Assembly (NCBI GenBank): GCA_036873135.1 | Contig: JAPTYO010000018.1 | Coordinates: 11,151,503 to 11,215,502, forward strand | Direction: 5' to 3' | From: Clarkia xantiana subsp. parviflora | Taxonomy: Eukaryota; Streptophyta; Magnoliopsida; Myrtales; Onagraceae | Length of the DNA stretch: 64,000 nucleotides | The notes under the pieces: generated by a model | Told to the model about the DNA's origin: nothing | The model's database searches: none | Seen by the model: the letters and a program-made list of their open reading frames with translations, nothing else | Made by a program: the position numbers and the translations under genes | Shown here: in pieces, positions 22,264 through 33,317 of the stretch | Layout: each line of letters begins with the position of its first letter | Numbering within the stretch: position 1 is the stretch's first letter

Positions 22264-22899
22264 TGATGGGTTTCGATATAGCCGCCAGGCCCATTAAAGG
22301 CGACTAAACGGCGAAGTAGGCCCACCGGGCCCCAAAAGAGGCTCAGAAGACCAATAAGAGAGGTCCCGACAAGGTCGGTCCCGACATACGAGCTGAACGT
22401 CCCGATGATATGCCTTTAAGTAGGCCCCGATGATATGCCTTTGAGTAGGCCCCGATGTCGAATCCTTGAGAAGCTGGCCCTGTCCCGATGACGAGGGGCC
22501 CCGAGTGGTGACCAAAGGAGATAACTCTGGAGTCCCCGACATCCGTCGGGACTTGCCACCAGAGAACGAGGCCGAGAAACACGCCCACTATCAACATAGT
22601 GGGGGAGTGGCCTGAAAAGACGGAACGTGGGCTACTGGCCGAGATAAACTGAACGTGGCAGTTATCTCCACAGGTAACTGAGGTGACCCCTCCCCTATAT
22701 AAAGGAAGGTGTTACTTCAGGATTGTTACGTTGAACATTTACATACTGATACTTGCCAGTTTCATCGAGATACTCATTTAAGCATCAGAGAGGGATTCTA
22801 GGTCACCGCCCGGTCTACCCCCTTCTTGTAGGATTACTTGGAGCCAAGGAGCTCGGATTTCCGTCAAGAACATACCGGAGTTCCAACCGTGATCAAACA
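22264..22899 (+). repeat. 5' LTR of A (636 bp)
   Basis: TGATGGGTTTCG...GATCAAACA. Very similar to the 3' LTR, with scattered substitutions and small indels. It has two copies of the unit atgatatgccttt(a/g)agtaggccccg where the 3' LTR has three, which explains most of the length difference. TATA box at 22696-22703. Confidence 0.93.
22696..22703 (+). promoter_or_regulatory. TATA box in the A 5' LTR
   Basis: tatataaa in cccctatataaaggaagg; the same box is at 33110-33117 in the 3' LTR. Confidence 0.75.
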
Positions 22900-22900
22900 T

Positions 22901-22920
22901 TGGCGCCGTCTGTGGGAAAC
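22901..22920 (+). other. Primer binding site of A
   Basis: TGGCGCCGTCTGTGGGAAAC one base after the LTR. The first seven bases complement a tRNA 3' end GGCGCCA. The same site is next to the 5' LTRs of D (46065-46046), E (59959) and, with one change, F (63304). I could not settle which tRNA it matches. Confidence 0.8.
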
Positions 22921-22936
22921 GAAGCAAAAGGCAAAA

Positions 22937-24675
22937 ATGGCTTCTACCCGTTCGATGGCTGGCAAGCAAAAGAAGAGACAAGGAAAATCCGGTGGTTCCC
23001 GTCACCCTGCTGGAACTCTGAACTCAGGGCTACCGGAGCGCACCGTTGATCGGAATGATCCTCCCCCTGCTGTTTCCCAAACAATGGGGCATCATGAGGA
23101 TCGTGAAGATTCCATTCGAAACTCGTCGGAGAGTCGGGAAGAGATCCCAAGGCGGGACCAGGATGCACCTGCAAAGCCGGACTTGGAAAAGGCTGTGATG
23201 GATGCCATGCCAGTATTTTTGGAAGCTATGGAGGCTCTCCTGGACCGAAGGGAGGCTGCCAAGAAGAAGGAGGAGGAGTTACCTCCACCTCCGCCGATGG
23301 AGAATCGGGACGGGCAGGAGGCCTAACCTGGGCACCAGGACAAGGGCAAGGAGCCTGCCCTATCAGAGAAATTCCTGGTCGATGGGCTTGGACCTGTGCA
23401 GCATAGGACCATTCCTCTCAATGGCCCTATTACCCCCGACCAGGTGGTGAAGATTGTGAACATTTGCATGGGGGACCAGAAGAAGATGATGACGGAGTTG
23501 AGGGATCGATCCACTCATCCCTTCGTCCCCCGATTGGTGAACACCACTGCCCCGACGGGACTGGGCATCCCGACAATTAAGGAGTATGATGGCGAGGGAG
23601 ATCCCGTTCGTCATGTCCAGAAGCATGTCATGGCTTGTCTAGGCAGAGCACCGAATGATGATATCGTGTGCGTTTTGTTCCCAGGCACACTCGGTGAGAG
23701 GGCCCTGACGTGGTTCTTCAGCCTTCCCCCAGGGTGCATCTCTAGCTGGACCCAGATGCATGATCGATTCATCCAGCAATACCAGGGCCGTCGGCGTCTC
23801 CTGAAAAGTGCGAGCTTCCTGGCTGAGGTGGTACAGAGGCCCGACGAATCTCTGTCGCATTACTACCAGAGGTACACTGCCAGCGTGGCCGAGATTGATG
23901 TGGAAATGACGGAGGGAGAGAACATCCGTACCTTCATTCGGAACCTGACTGCACTGTATGGTTCCGACCTGATGCACAGCGTGGCTGAGAAAGCTGTGTG
24001 GAACATGGAGGCGCTGCAGAAGAGAGTGAAGCAGCAAATCGACGTCCAGGAGTCGAAGATAGCTGCCGGAGACCTCGATCCTCCGAAATCAAACAGGGGG
24101 AAGCAGTCGTTCAAACCATCGGATGACCGCAAGAGGAAAGATAAGCCCGAGAGCAGTCGGGGTCGAGGTCGTCCCGATCGGAAGGAAGACAAGCGTTCCT
24201 TGAAGTCGGACAAGCGGGAGGATCACTACACCCCTCTCATTTGTTCCACGGGTGCTGTGCTGGCGGTGATGGACCGACAGGGTATCGCCAGGTATCCCCC
24301 GAAAAAAGATGGAGAGTCCATGGGAGCCCGCACTGATCGTTATTGTCGCTTTCACCGTGCCAACGGTCACGACACTAACCATTGTTGGGAGTTGAAGAAA
24401 GAGATTGAGAAGCTGATCCAAAAGGGGAAGCTCAAGGAATTTGTGGCTGGACAGCGGGGCCGATCCCGCCCCGCTCAAGATCGCGGTCCCGTTCCCGATC
24501 TTGTGGTCGATCCCCGAAGAAGGATAAACCCGAGTCTTCCAATGTTCGCAAGGAGAAGCGGGGAACCATTAATGTGATTCACGGAGGACTTGCTGCAGGA
24601 GGAGATACTACGGCAGCTCGGGAGGTCTATGCTTCTCGGATTCCCATTGCTGTGGTACTAGGCAAGAGGGCCTGA
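22937..24675 (+). pseudogene. Gag of element A, with one internal stop and a late frameshift
   Basis: Start ATG at 22937 (MASTRSMAGKQ), matching D and E starts. Residues 1-129 are a hydrophilic N-terminus. A TAA at 23324-23326 interrupts the frame where D reads EAQP (CAA to TAA); the same frame then runs to 24577. It contains the Retrotrans_gag core (GPITPDQVVKIVNICMG, RALTWFFSLPPGC, DRFIQQYQGRR, LSHYYQRYTASVAEID). A zinc-knuckle-like CRFHRANGHDTNHC follows, then an Arg/Ser-rich tail. A frameshift near 24470 displaces the last part (KEKRGTINVIHGGLAAGG, AVVLGKRA), which ends in TGA at 24673-24675. Confidence 0.88.
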
Positions 24676-26802
24676 AATTGGACTCCGAAAGAAGAAATGG
24701 TGATCCCCTTCTCAGCAGAGGACCTAATAGGTGTGGAGACCCCGCACGATGATGCTTTGGTCGTAACCCTGAACGTGGATGGGTACGAGATGAAACGAAT
24801 CCTGATTGATGGAGGGAGCTCCTCCAATATTCTGTTCATGGATGCACTGGAGGCCATGGGAAAAACCAAGAAGGACTTGAAGCCCGCGGACTTCCCGATG
24901 GTCAGATTTTCTAGCTCTACTTCTTACCCGGTGGGGATGATTACGTTACCGGTTGAATTCGGTAGTGGCTGGAAATCGGAGAAGAGGAACGTGGAATTCG
25001 TGGTGGTCAAGTCCGCGGGGACCTATAACGCAATTATCGGGAGGACTACCATCAACCCGCTGGGGGCAGTTTCCTCAATTGTCCATCAGAAGCTGAAGTT
25101 CCCGACTGACCACGGAATCGGGGAGGTCCAGGGAGATCAGATAGCTTCCAGGAGGTGCTATGTCAATGCCACCCGAAGGAAGAATCGGGAGGCTATGAAT
25201 GTTTTCCAGACTGACACTGATCCCCGAGAGGAGTTTGGGCGTCCCGCCCCGATGGAGGATTTGAAGGAGGTCGAGATTGATGGGCCTCAGAGGAAGGTGA
25301 AAATCGGGTCCGCTCTGTCGGAGGAGATGGCCCGAGAACTGATTGATTTGCTGAAGGAGTTCAAGGAGCTGTTTGCCTGGTCCCCGAGCGACATGCCAGG
25401 AATCAGCCCCGATATAATTACTCACGAGCTGAAAATTGATCCCGCGATCAAGCCGATCACACAGAGAAGGCGCCTGATGGGTGCCGACAAGAAGATCGCG
25501 ATCCAGCAGGAGGTGGGTAGGTTGCTCGATGCTGGATTTATTAAGGAGCTCCGATTCCAGACCTGGGTCGCCAACCAAGTCCTGGTGAAGAAGAGCAATG
25601 GCAAGTGGCCGATGTGCGTCGATTTCCGCCACCTGAACAAGGCATGCCCGAAGGATTTCTACCCGCTCCCGAGGATCGACCAGCTGGTGGATGCCACATC
25701 GGGTCATGAGCTGCTGAGCTTTATGGATGCTTACTCTGGCTACAATCAGATCATGATGTCCGAGGAGGATGCCCCTCATACCGCCTTTTATGCTGATTGT
25801 GACATCTATCATTATGATGTTATACCCTTTGGATTGATCAACGCAGATGCAACTTATCAGAGGATGGTGAATAAGCTGTTCATGGATATTTTGGGGAAAA
25901 TCATGGAGGCCTATGTAGACGACATGCTGGTGAAGTCCCGACAGGCCGAGGATCATGTTCACAACCTGGCCACAGCATTCGAGCGGATGAGGCTCCACCA
26001 AGTTCGCTTGAACCCGACCAATTGCGCCTTCGGAGTGCACTCAGGGAAGTTCTTGGGTTTTATGGTAAGCCAGAGGGGGATCGAGGTGAACCCTGAGAAG
26101 CTGAGGGCAATTGAGGAGATGAAGTCCCCGACGAACCATCGGGAGGTGCAGGTGCTGAATGGCCGATTGGCCGCGATGAATCGCTTCCTGTCCAAGGCAA
26201 GCGACCGATCCATGCCATTCTTTGAAGTACTGAGGGCCAATAAGAAGTTCGAGTGGAATGCCGAGTGCGAGGAGGCGTTCCAGGCACTGAAGCAGCACCT
26301 CCGTACCCTCCCGCCGCTGGCGAAGCCCATCCCAGGCGAGCCACTCTATCTGTATTTGGCTGTTTCTGAATTTGCTGCTAGCTCTATCTTAGTGAAAATT
26401 GTAGAGGGTAGCCAAGTCCCCGTCTATTATGTAAGCAAGGCACTCGCCAAATCTGAAATGAATTATCCCGCCGTTGAGAAGTATCTCTATGCGTTGATTA
26501 TTACTGCTCGGAAGCTGAGGCCTTACTTCCACGCGCATGAGATTACCGTTTTGACGAATCAGCCCTTGAAACATTTTCTGAACCGACCTGATGAGTCGGG
26601 AAGATTAGTGAAATGGACAGTCGAGCTTAGTGAGTTCCGCATTCATTTTGCTCCGAGGAAGGCTATTAAGGGCCAGGCGTTGAAAGATTTCATAGCAGAG
26701 TCTACAGCCCCCGATCTAGAAGAAGTGGGCCCTGTAGAGGGGGCAACCATGGAGGTCCCGATAACAGAGCAGTCAGAACAGCCCGACACCGAAAATACTT
26801 GA
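24676..26802 (+). pseudogene. Protease, RT and gypsy-type RNase H of element A
   Basis: Open for 701 codons from the ATG at 24697; upstream the frame is continuous with the end of Gag across one TGA (24673-24675). Protease: ILIDGGSSSNILFMDALE, an aspartic protease with DGG. RT: ELFAWSPSDMPGI, MCVDFRHLNKACP, FMDAYSGYNQI, AYVDDMLVKSR (intact YVDD), GKFLGFMVSQRG. gRNase H: FEWNAECEEAFQALKQHL, QVPVYYVSKAL, LTNQPLKHFLNR. The frame ends at TGA 26800-26802 where D and E read ENTWEMYTDG, a Trp to stop change (TGG to TGA). Confidence 0.9.
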
Positions 26803-27549
26803 GAGATGTACACCGATGGCTCCTCAAATTCAGAAGGATCGGGAGCAGGTTTCGTACTGATACCACCAGACGGAGGCGAGCCCCTCCGATACGCCTTGGC
26901 CTTGACATTTAGGGCCACCAACAATAAAGCTGAGTATGAGGCTCTCATCACTGGCCTTAAGATTGCTAAAGGAACGGGAGTTGGTCACTTAAAGGTAAAG
27001 TGCGATGCTAGCCTGATCGTGAACCAAGTCCAAGGGCGATATGAAGCAAAGAGCCCGATGATGAAAAAGTATATTCGCGAGGTACAAACCCTGAAGAAGA
27101 CTTTCAAGAGTTTCGATATTGAGGCGATCCCGAGGGAGGATAATGCGGAAGCAGATGCCTTGAGCAAGTTCGCCTTGGGGTCACCCCTCGACGAAAGTCG
27201 GAAGGTGCATTTCTTGGAGAAGGTGATCGTGTCAACCACCGATCAGTCAGAGGTTTGCGCCATTGAGATCGGATCGGAGGAGCCCACTACGATGACCCCA
27301 ATAGTCGCGTATCTGACTAAGGGGGCAGTCCCCGATGAGGAAGTGGCAGCAGGCAAAATACGCCGAATCGCGCCCAATTATGTGATGGTGGACAATCAAC
27401 TGTACAAAAAGGGGTATTTAACTCCTTATCTGAAATGCGTGGCCGAGCCCGACACCGGTCGGATCCTTAGGGAGGTGCACGAAGGATATTTGGCCTGTCA
27501 TGAAGGTGCCCGATCCATCGTGAGGAAAGTGTTGGACTTGGGCTATTAA
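26803..27549 (+). pseudogene. Archaeal-type RNase H (aRNH) and integrase zinc-finger start, element A
   Basis: Same frame, directly after the stop at 26800. EMYTDGSSNSEGSGAGFVL, NNKAEYEALITGLKIA, VKCDASLIVNQVQG and EADALSKFALGS give the D, E, D, D residues of a second RNase H. Plant Tat elements are known for such dual RNases H. It ends with HEGYLACHEGARSI, the HH part of the integrase HHCC finger, then a stop (TAA, 27547-27549) where D and E have Tyr-Tyr-Trp. Confidence 0.88.
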
Positions 27550-28520
27550 TGGCCCTCGATGAACAAGGAGGCAATGATGCTAGTCCGATCTTGTGACGCT
27601 TGCCAGAAGTACGCCCCGAACATCGTGGCTCCAGCTGCCGTCTGACGTCCATCAAGAGTGCTTGGCCCTTCTTACAATGGGGAATCGACTTGGTGGGACC
27701 CCTTCTAGTTGCAAAAGGTCAGTGTTGATACTTAGTTGTGGCTATTGATTATTTTTCGAAATGGATAGAAGCCAAGGCATTGGCCAAGACAACGGGGAAC
27801 CACATCCTCAAATTCCTCCAGACCCATATCATATCCCGATACGGGATCCCCAAGGTGGTGATCAGAGATAATGGCCCTCTGTTCAACGGGGCCCAGTGGA
27901 AGGAGTACTTGGAGGAACTAAAAACTGAGAATCGGACAGTCTCTGTCCGTCATGCTCAAACCAATGGACAAGTGGAGTCAGCCAACAAGATCGTGATGGA
28001 CGGCCTGAAGAAGAGGGTCCACGCCTTGAAGGTCAAATGGCTGGACGAGCTGGAAAATGTACTTTGGGCTGTTAGAACAACACCCAAAAGATCGACCGGG
28101 GAGACTCCGTTTGGCCTCGTCTATGGCACAGAGGCAGTTGCTCCCGTCGAAAGAGCTGTGGCATCCCATCGGACGAGGTATTACGAACCTCTGTCAAATG
28201 TTGAAATGAGGCGTCTGGACTTGGACTTGGTCGAAGAGAAGAGGCAGAGTGCCGAGGAGGTCCGGGATCGGATGCGCTTGGCAACGGCCCGATATTATAA
28301 TCGACGAGTCAAGTCTCGACAGTTCTTTGTCGGGGAACTGGTGTGGCGTCAGAACGAATTTACTCTTTTTGATCAGATCAACAAGATGTCACCAAAATGG
28401 GAAGGGCCTTATAAGGTCGTGGGGATGCCAGCTCGGAATGCGTACAAGTTGGAAGACCTCGATGGCAATGTGCTGAAGCATTCTTTTAGTGGCGAACACT
28501 TGAAGAAATGTCATTTTTGA
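27550..28520 (+). pseudogene. Integrase of element A (rest of zinc finger, D,D35E core, C-terminus)
   Basis: SCDACQKYAPN completes the HHCC finger. A frameshift near 27640 and a TGA at 27725-27727 (Lys in D and E) break the frame. The core has WGIDLVGP (Asp), VIRDNGPLFNG (Asp) and TNGQVESANK (Glu). The C-terminal part (GELVWRQNEFTLFDQINKMS, PKWEGPYKV, LKHSFSGEHLKKCHF) ends at TGA 28518-28520, with no chromodomain. Pol of A is therefore inactive in at least four places. Confidence 0.88.
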
Positions 28521-28524
28521 TATT

Positions 28525-29240
28525 AAGTCGCCTTCAGTGGTGCAAAGCTATCTATTAAATCGCATTCAGTGGTGCAAGTTATCTATTAAGTCGCCTTCAG
28601 TGGTGCAAGTTACCTATTAAGTCGCCTTCTGTGCTGCAAGTTGTTTATTAAGTCGCCTTCAGTGGTGCAAGTTGTTTATCGTGTTGAGCCATCAATGAAT
28701 AAAGAGGTTCCTTCCGATTAAATCGCCTTTAGTGGTGTAGATAAGTTGCCTTAAGTGGCGTAGTTCCGCCTCAAATGGCACAATTAAATCGCCTTAAGTG
28801 GTGTAGATAAGTTGCCTTAAGTGGCACAATTAAATCGCCTTAAGTGGCGTAGTTCCGCCTCAAATGGCACGATTAAATCGCCTTAAGTGGTGTAGATAAG
28901 TTGCCTTAAGTGGCGTAGTTCCGCCTCAAATGGCACAATTAAATCGCCTTAAGTGGTGTAGATAAGTTGCTTTAAGGGGCACGATTAAATCGCCTTAAGT
29001 GGTGTGGAAAAGTTGCTTTAAGGGGCACGATTAAATCGCCTTAAGTGGTGTGGGAAAGTCGCCTTAAGGGGCACGATTAAATCGCCTTAAGTGGTGTGGA
29101 AAAGTTGCCTTAAGGGGCACGATTAAATCGCCTTAAGTGGTGTGGGTAAAATGTCTTAAAGTGACGCGTCGAAATTACTCTTAAGTGATATGATCGAATT
29201 GCCTTAGGTGGCGTAGTTAATTCACTTTAAGTGGTGCAAG
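28525..29240. repeat. Hierarchical tandem repeats between pol and aORF of A
   Basis: Three blocks share the core tcgcctt(a/c)agtgg. The first (about 28525-28690) has ~31-bp units (aagtcgccttcagtggtgca). The second (about 28720-28960) has ~66-bp units combining aaatcgccttaagtggtgta, gataagttgccttaagtggc and gtagttccgcctcaaatggc. The third (about 28965-29140) has ~46-bp units ending in aaggggcacgatt. The same core, in the same orientation relative to the element, builds the arrays in D and E. Confidence 0.9.
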
Positions 29241-29330
29241 TGATGATTGGAACCGAAAAATATTGATATTATAAAGATCTGGGAGGTTCGCGACAAAGAA
29301 GGAAATTACAAGGATTCGAAAATAAAGCAA

Positions 29331-30170
29331 TCAAGCTCGATCCTTGGCAGCGTCGAGGGGAGCAGGGTCCACGAGATCTGTGGCAGAAAGCTCCGCGACC
29401 GGAGGATCGGACCCTGGAAGATTGGCCGTGGGAGGATCGGACTCTGAAGGATTAGCCGCGGGAGGATCGATCATCGGGGGCTCTGACGTCGGGATGTCTG
29501 CACTTGGAGGCTCCACCATGCCTTCAGCATCCGCAGTCCCCTCGCGGGTGTTGGCCCCGTCGCTCTCCTCAGAAAGGTGGAAGTACCTCTCCGCGAAGGG
29601 GGCGAGGTTCTGAGACTTGGTGAAATCGATGGCACCACCATACTCCAAATGGAGCTCTTCAACAGCATTAAGTAGGATGTTTTCCACCTCCGCCGTACAG
29701 AACTTCACCGCATCAGCTTGAAAAGCTTCGGAGCCGCGATAATCCTCCCTACCTTTGGCTTCAACTTCAGCCAGCTTGGCAAGGAATTCAGCAACCTCCC
29801 GCTCCAGCTGTCGGGACCGGTTGGCGAGGAGGACTTTCTCAGCCTCCAGCCCCGCCTGGGCATCCTCCAGAGCCTTCTTCTCGAGGACATGCCTGTCCCG
29901 ATCCTCCGCGCGCCCCTGCTGCTCTTCCTGGAGCCTTTGGCGCTCCTGCTTCAGCAACCTCTCGAAATCGTGGACCTGCCTCAAGAGGTCCCGAGTCTTC
30001 TGGTTAAGGAGGGCCTGCTCCTTAACCAACTTCCCCTTTGACAACTCGGAGGTAGCCAGATCCTCCTCGAGCTTGGCCAAGACCTCAGGGGCCGCCTTGG
30101 CTCGCTCCTCCTTCAGGGCCTCCTCCAAGGCCAGGATATACCCGAAGCAGCGGTGCTGGTCTGCCATTTC
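29331..30170 (-). CDS. aORF exon 4 of A: coiled-coil domain
   Basis: An acceptor (ttctacag) precedes 30170; the exon opens EMADQHRCFGYILALEEALKE and is open to a stop at 29331-29333 (about 279 codons). Residues ~10-150 form a long coiled coil with Glu/Lys/Gln/Arg/Leu heptads. The conserved block VEELHLEYGGAIDF and LAPFAERYFHLSEESDGA follows, then an acidic Pro-rich tail of degenerate SDPPTANLPGSDPPVAE repeats. Homologous to 52811-53479 in E. No stop within this exon. Confidence 0.75.
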   Translation of the reverse strand, partial: EMADQHRCFGYILALEEALKEERAKAAPEVLAKLEEDLATSELSKGKLVKEQALLNQKTRDLLRQVHDFERLLKQERQRLQEEQQGRAEDRDRHVLEKKALEDAQAGLEAEKVLLANRSRQLEREVAEFLAKLAEVEAKGREDYRGSEAFQADAVKFCTAEVENILLNAVEELHLEYGGAIDFTKSQNLAPFAERYFHLSEESDGANTREGTADAEGMVEPPSADIPTSEPPMIDPPAANPSESDPPTANLPGSDPPVAELSATDLVDPAPLDAAKDRA

Positions 30171-30238
30171 CTGTAGAAAAGAAGGGAGGTTAGTACATGA
30201 GAGTATTTTACATTATATACTAAGTGTGAAAACAGAGA

Positions 30239-31244
30239 GACTTCATAGCGCAAATGTCCGCATGGATGTCCTCGGGGGCCAAGGAGAGTGGAAGCTTCAT
30301 AGACGGCGGAACTGAACCTGCCAGTAGGTGCAGACCCAACTCCGGTGACAAATTGTCCCGACGCAGCGGGACCCCTGTAATGACTCGATCGGTGTCCAGG
30401 GAGCCGCCGCCTGGTCATGGGCATAAAGACAATAGAAGCTCCCGTCTAAGGGGAGAGGAGGAGGAACAGCCTGAGCATCGGAGGTGCGTGCCTCCGAGCC
30501 GCCATGGGAACCCGCCGGCTCCTCGGGAGTCAGGCTCAAGACCGGCGAAGACTGCTGCGCCGGAGAAGATGGTGGCAGCCCTTCGGGAGTCGGCTCCAGC
30601 GGGATCTGCCTCACACCCCGACGACGAACTAGGGGATGGTCCTCGCCTGCCTCCTCGGAAGAATGAGAGACATCCAGGTCCATCACGCATCGGAACTGGC
30701 CGTCCGTCGGGGCGTCTTCGGTCCCCGATCTCGTCGGGGCAGGAAGTGACAGGAGGGGCTCTCCGACCCGAGCGTCGGAGGGTGGCGTTCCCCCGGAAGC
30801 TCCAGCTCCCGATCGACCTGCAACTGGAGGACGAGAAGCTTCAGAAAGAAAATCAGGAAGGCAATCAGGATCCTTACACCAGATGACGCGACGAGAAAGG
30901 TACTGGTCCTTCCCGTAATAATTGTAGTAACCAGCTTTGAGAATGCGGGGAGTTTCCCCTTGCAGGATACGTTTGATCCCTTCGATCCGGGCTCCCTTAT
31001 CGGAGGGGATTAACTCATTGGGAATACGCCTCCTGTATAATCGAATTGCGGAGCGGAGTTGTTTACCTTCCTCGGGAGTTTTGGTGTTGAAGAATTTCTC
31101 CATCTTCTCCACCCGAGCCCGCTTGATTTGCTCTGAGGTGGGAGGTGCCGATTTGCTCTTCGAAGACTTCCTCTTCCTCGCGGGGCGTGGGACAGCATCA
31201 GTCTCCGCCTGCTTAAGCATGAGATTGGTCAGCAGTGATACCAT
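30239..31244 (-). pseudogene. aORF exon 3 of A: basic and Pro/Ser-rich region
   Basis: Opens MVSLLTNLMLKQAETDAVPR, then a basic stretch (ARKRKSSKSKSAPP, a nuclear-localisation-like cluster), then RILQGETPRILKAGYYNYYG and KDQYLSRRVIWCKDPDCLP. A low-complexity Ser/Pro/Gly region follows. A one-base deletion near 30375, compared with E (CAAGGGGTC), shifts the frame at SLQG. The other frame continues LRRDNLSPELGLHLLAGSVP to the intron. The donor before exon 4 (gtctct) is not a consensus site. Confidence 0.7.
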
Positions 31245-31287
31245 CTTAGCTGCAAGGATGAAAACGAAAGTACAGTTAGAATATTAC

Positions 31288-32226
31288 CCAAGGGACGAGG
31301 TTAGAAGGGTCGTCGAAGAGTTGACCCCCGGAGACGATATCAAGGAGCCGGATCCCGGTCAGAACCAGGTCCCGCTCCCCGATGGAGTTGGCGTCGAGGG
31401 GAGTGAAAGAGTCTCCCCAACGATAAAGCTGGATGCAGTGGAGAATCTGGAAATCCTCCTCGGAGTAAGTATGGAAAGCGGGGGCAGGGTCCGTTTCGAC
31501 CTCCCATCGGGGCCACGGAATAGAGCTGTTTCGGATGAAGAAATAACTCCTCTTCCAACCGCTGTTGTCGGGCCCCGAATCAGTGATGAGCCCCCGACCC
31601 TTGGCAACCTTCCAGGTGTCACCATTCCAGCTGTACCGCGTGAGCTGCGCCTTGCTCCACTTTGGCATTCGCGGATAGAAGGCACAGACCCCGACGTCAT
31701 TGCACTTTAGCCCATAGAAGGTCCGGAAGAGTCGGAGGCTATACGGCCATTGTTGGCGAAAGCAGAGCACGCGGAAGGCATTCCACACGCGGATGGCATG
31801 AGGGGAGAAGGTAGTCGGATGTGTTTTGTAATATTTACACATCTCGACCATGTCACCGCAGAAGGGGAAGCGGATCCCCGCCGATATTTGCCAGGTGGAG
31901 ACAAATACCTCCCCTTCCCGGGGACGAGTGACTGCAGAGTCACCCGGGACGCGAGGCCAAGGATAAGGGAAGCGAGGCTCCCAGGTGGAGGTAATGCACC
32001 CCTCTCGGAGAGCCGCATCATAGGCAGTGTCCGAAATCTCATTACAACCATACTCAAACTTGAAGGGTTTCCTCCCCCCGGAACTGGACTCACCATCTGG
32101 AAAGTAATCATGGCAAGAAAAGGCACAGATGATTTCCGCAAAAGTTTGGGTAAGTTGATGAAGACGAAAGGAAAAACTATGCTAACAAGTTTCTTCGGAA
32201 TCGGAAGAGGAAATCTTACCAGACAT
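31288..32226 (-). CDS. aORF exons 1 and 2 of A: Transposase_28 domain
   Basis: ATG at 32226; exon 1 is ATGTCTG (32226-32220), the donor gtaag is at 32219, the intron ends ttccag at 32097, and exon 2 runs 32096-31288 (809 nt, the same length as in D and E). The protein starts MSDGESSSGGRKPFKFEY. The Transposase_28 blocks are MVEMCKYYKTHPTTFSPHAI, RVWNAFRVLCFRQQWPYSLR, CAFYPRMPKWSKAQL and RSYFFIRNSSIPWPRWEVE. It ends at a Trp codon followed by a 43-nt GT...AG segment (31287-31245). No stop lies within exon 2. A TATA box is 154 bp upstream. The function of the family is unknown. Confidence 0.78.
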
Positions 32227-32372
32227 GTCGAATCGGAGAGGAAAGGATGAGCTTGATGGTCGGAGGTCCTGGTCGCCGGAGTGCTGATCAGAGACTAGAA
32301 AGGAGAGCTTGAGCTTTTGAAAACACAGAGAATGAAACGGTAGAGAAGAACTGAATAGTGCCAAGATTGGGG

Positions 32373-32380
32373 TTTTTATA
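32373..32380 (-). promoter_or_regulatory. TATA box of the A antisense gene
   Basis: Minus strand tataaaaa in ctcctataaaaacccc, 154 bp before the aORF ATG at 32226 and outside the LTR. D (36950) and E (50601) have the same box in the same place, with cctataaaaccct. Confidence 0.65.
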
Positions 32381-32639
32381 GGAGAGAGGATAGGCAAAGA
32401 GACGTTGCAATCTGAACCGTTGAAGATGAAGCGCCTCAACCCGAATCGTCGAAACACTAGGTACAAAACGGCTATAAAGCGCTTTTTCAGAAAAGCAGGC
32501 ACAGGCACTCAAGCCGTCACTTCATCACTCATCGCATTTAATAGGTGAGTAATCGAGAAATCTTTTCGGATTCGGTGGTTATCCTCGGAATATCGAAAGG
32601 TCCGAAGTTGGAAGACACGATGAACTATAAGTCCCTCAA

Positions 32640-32653
32640 GTCTTGGGGGCAAA
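32640..32653 (+). other. Polypurine tract of A
   Basis: gtcttgggggcaaa immediately before the 3' LTR; identical in D and E on their strand. Confidence 0.85.
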
Positions 32654-33312
32654 TGATGGGTTTCGATATAGCCGTCAGGCCCATTAACGGCGACTAAACG
32701 GCGAAGTAGCCCCACCGGGCCCCAAAAGAGGCTCAGAAGACCAATACGTGAGGTCCCGACAAGGTCGGTCCCGACATACGAGCTGAACGTCCCGATGATA
32801 TGCCTTTAAGTAGGCCCCGATGATATGCCTTTAAGTAGGCCCCGATGATATGCCTTTGAGTAGGCCCCGATGTCGAATCCCTGAGAAGCTGGCCCTGTCC
32901 CGATGACGAGGGGCCCCGAGCGGTGACCAATGGGATAACTCTGGAGTCCCTGACATCCGTCGGGACTTGCCACCAAAGAACGAGGCCGAGAAACACGCCC
33001 ACTATCAACATAGTGGGGTAGTGGCCTGAAAAGACGGAACGTTGGCTACTGGCCGAGATAAACGGAACGTGGCAGTTATCTCCACAGGTAACTGAGGTGA
33101 CCCCTCCCCTATATAAAGGAAGGTGTACCTCAGGATTGTTACGTTGAACATTTACATACTGATACTTGCCAGTTTCATCGAGATACTCATTTAAGCATCG
33201 GAGAGGGATTCTGGGTCACCGCCCGGTCTATCCCCTTCTTGCAGGATTACTTGGAGCGAAGGAGTTCGGATTTCCGTCAAGAACATACCGGAGTTCCAAC
33301 CGTGATCCAACA
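32654..33312 (+). repeat. 3' LTR of A (659 bp)
   Basis: TGATGGGTTTCG...GATCCAACA, followed by the target duplication ggtgc. Three copies of the unit atgatatgccttt(a/g)agtaggccccg (near 32795-32870). TATA box at 33110-33117. Confidence 0.93.
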
Positions 33313-33317
33313 GGTGC

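Larger units (their letters stand above)
22264..33312 (+). mobile_element. Element A: Tat-lineage Ty3/gypsy retrotransposon, both LTRs, TSD GGTGC
   Basis: LTRs at 22264-22899 and 32654-33312, target duplication ggtgc at 22259-22263 and 33313-33317. Order: LTR, PBS, gag, protease, RT, two RNase H, integrase, tandem repeats, antisense aORF, PPT, LTR. It interrupts an X aORF exon (AEGA|LSCLAP reads through once A and one duplication are removed). Gag and pol carry several stops and frameshifts, so A is not autonomous. Confidence 0.95.

Noticed and set aside
25075..26040. 321-codon open frame on the minus strand across A RT
   Set aside because: It is the complement of the RT coding sequence and recurs at the same place in D (43033-44049, +) because the coding strand is conserved and GC-rich. 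No domain recognised.
28300..28520. Chromodomain at the integrase C-terminus
   Set aside because: Looked for in A, D and E; the proteins end shortly after the EGPYKV and EHLKK blocks, consistent with Tat rather than chromovirus elements.
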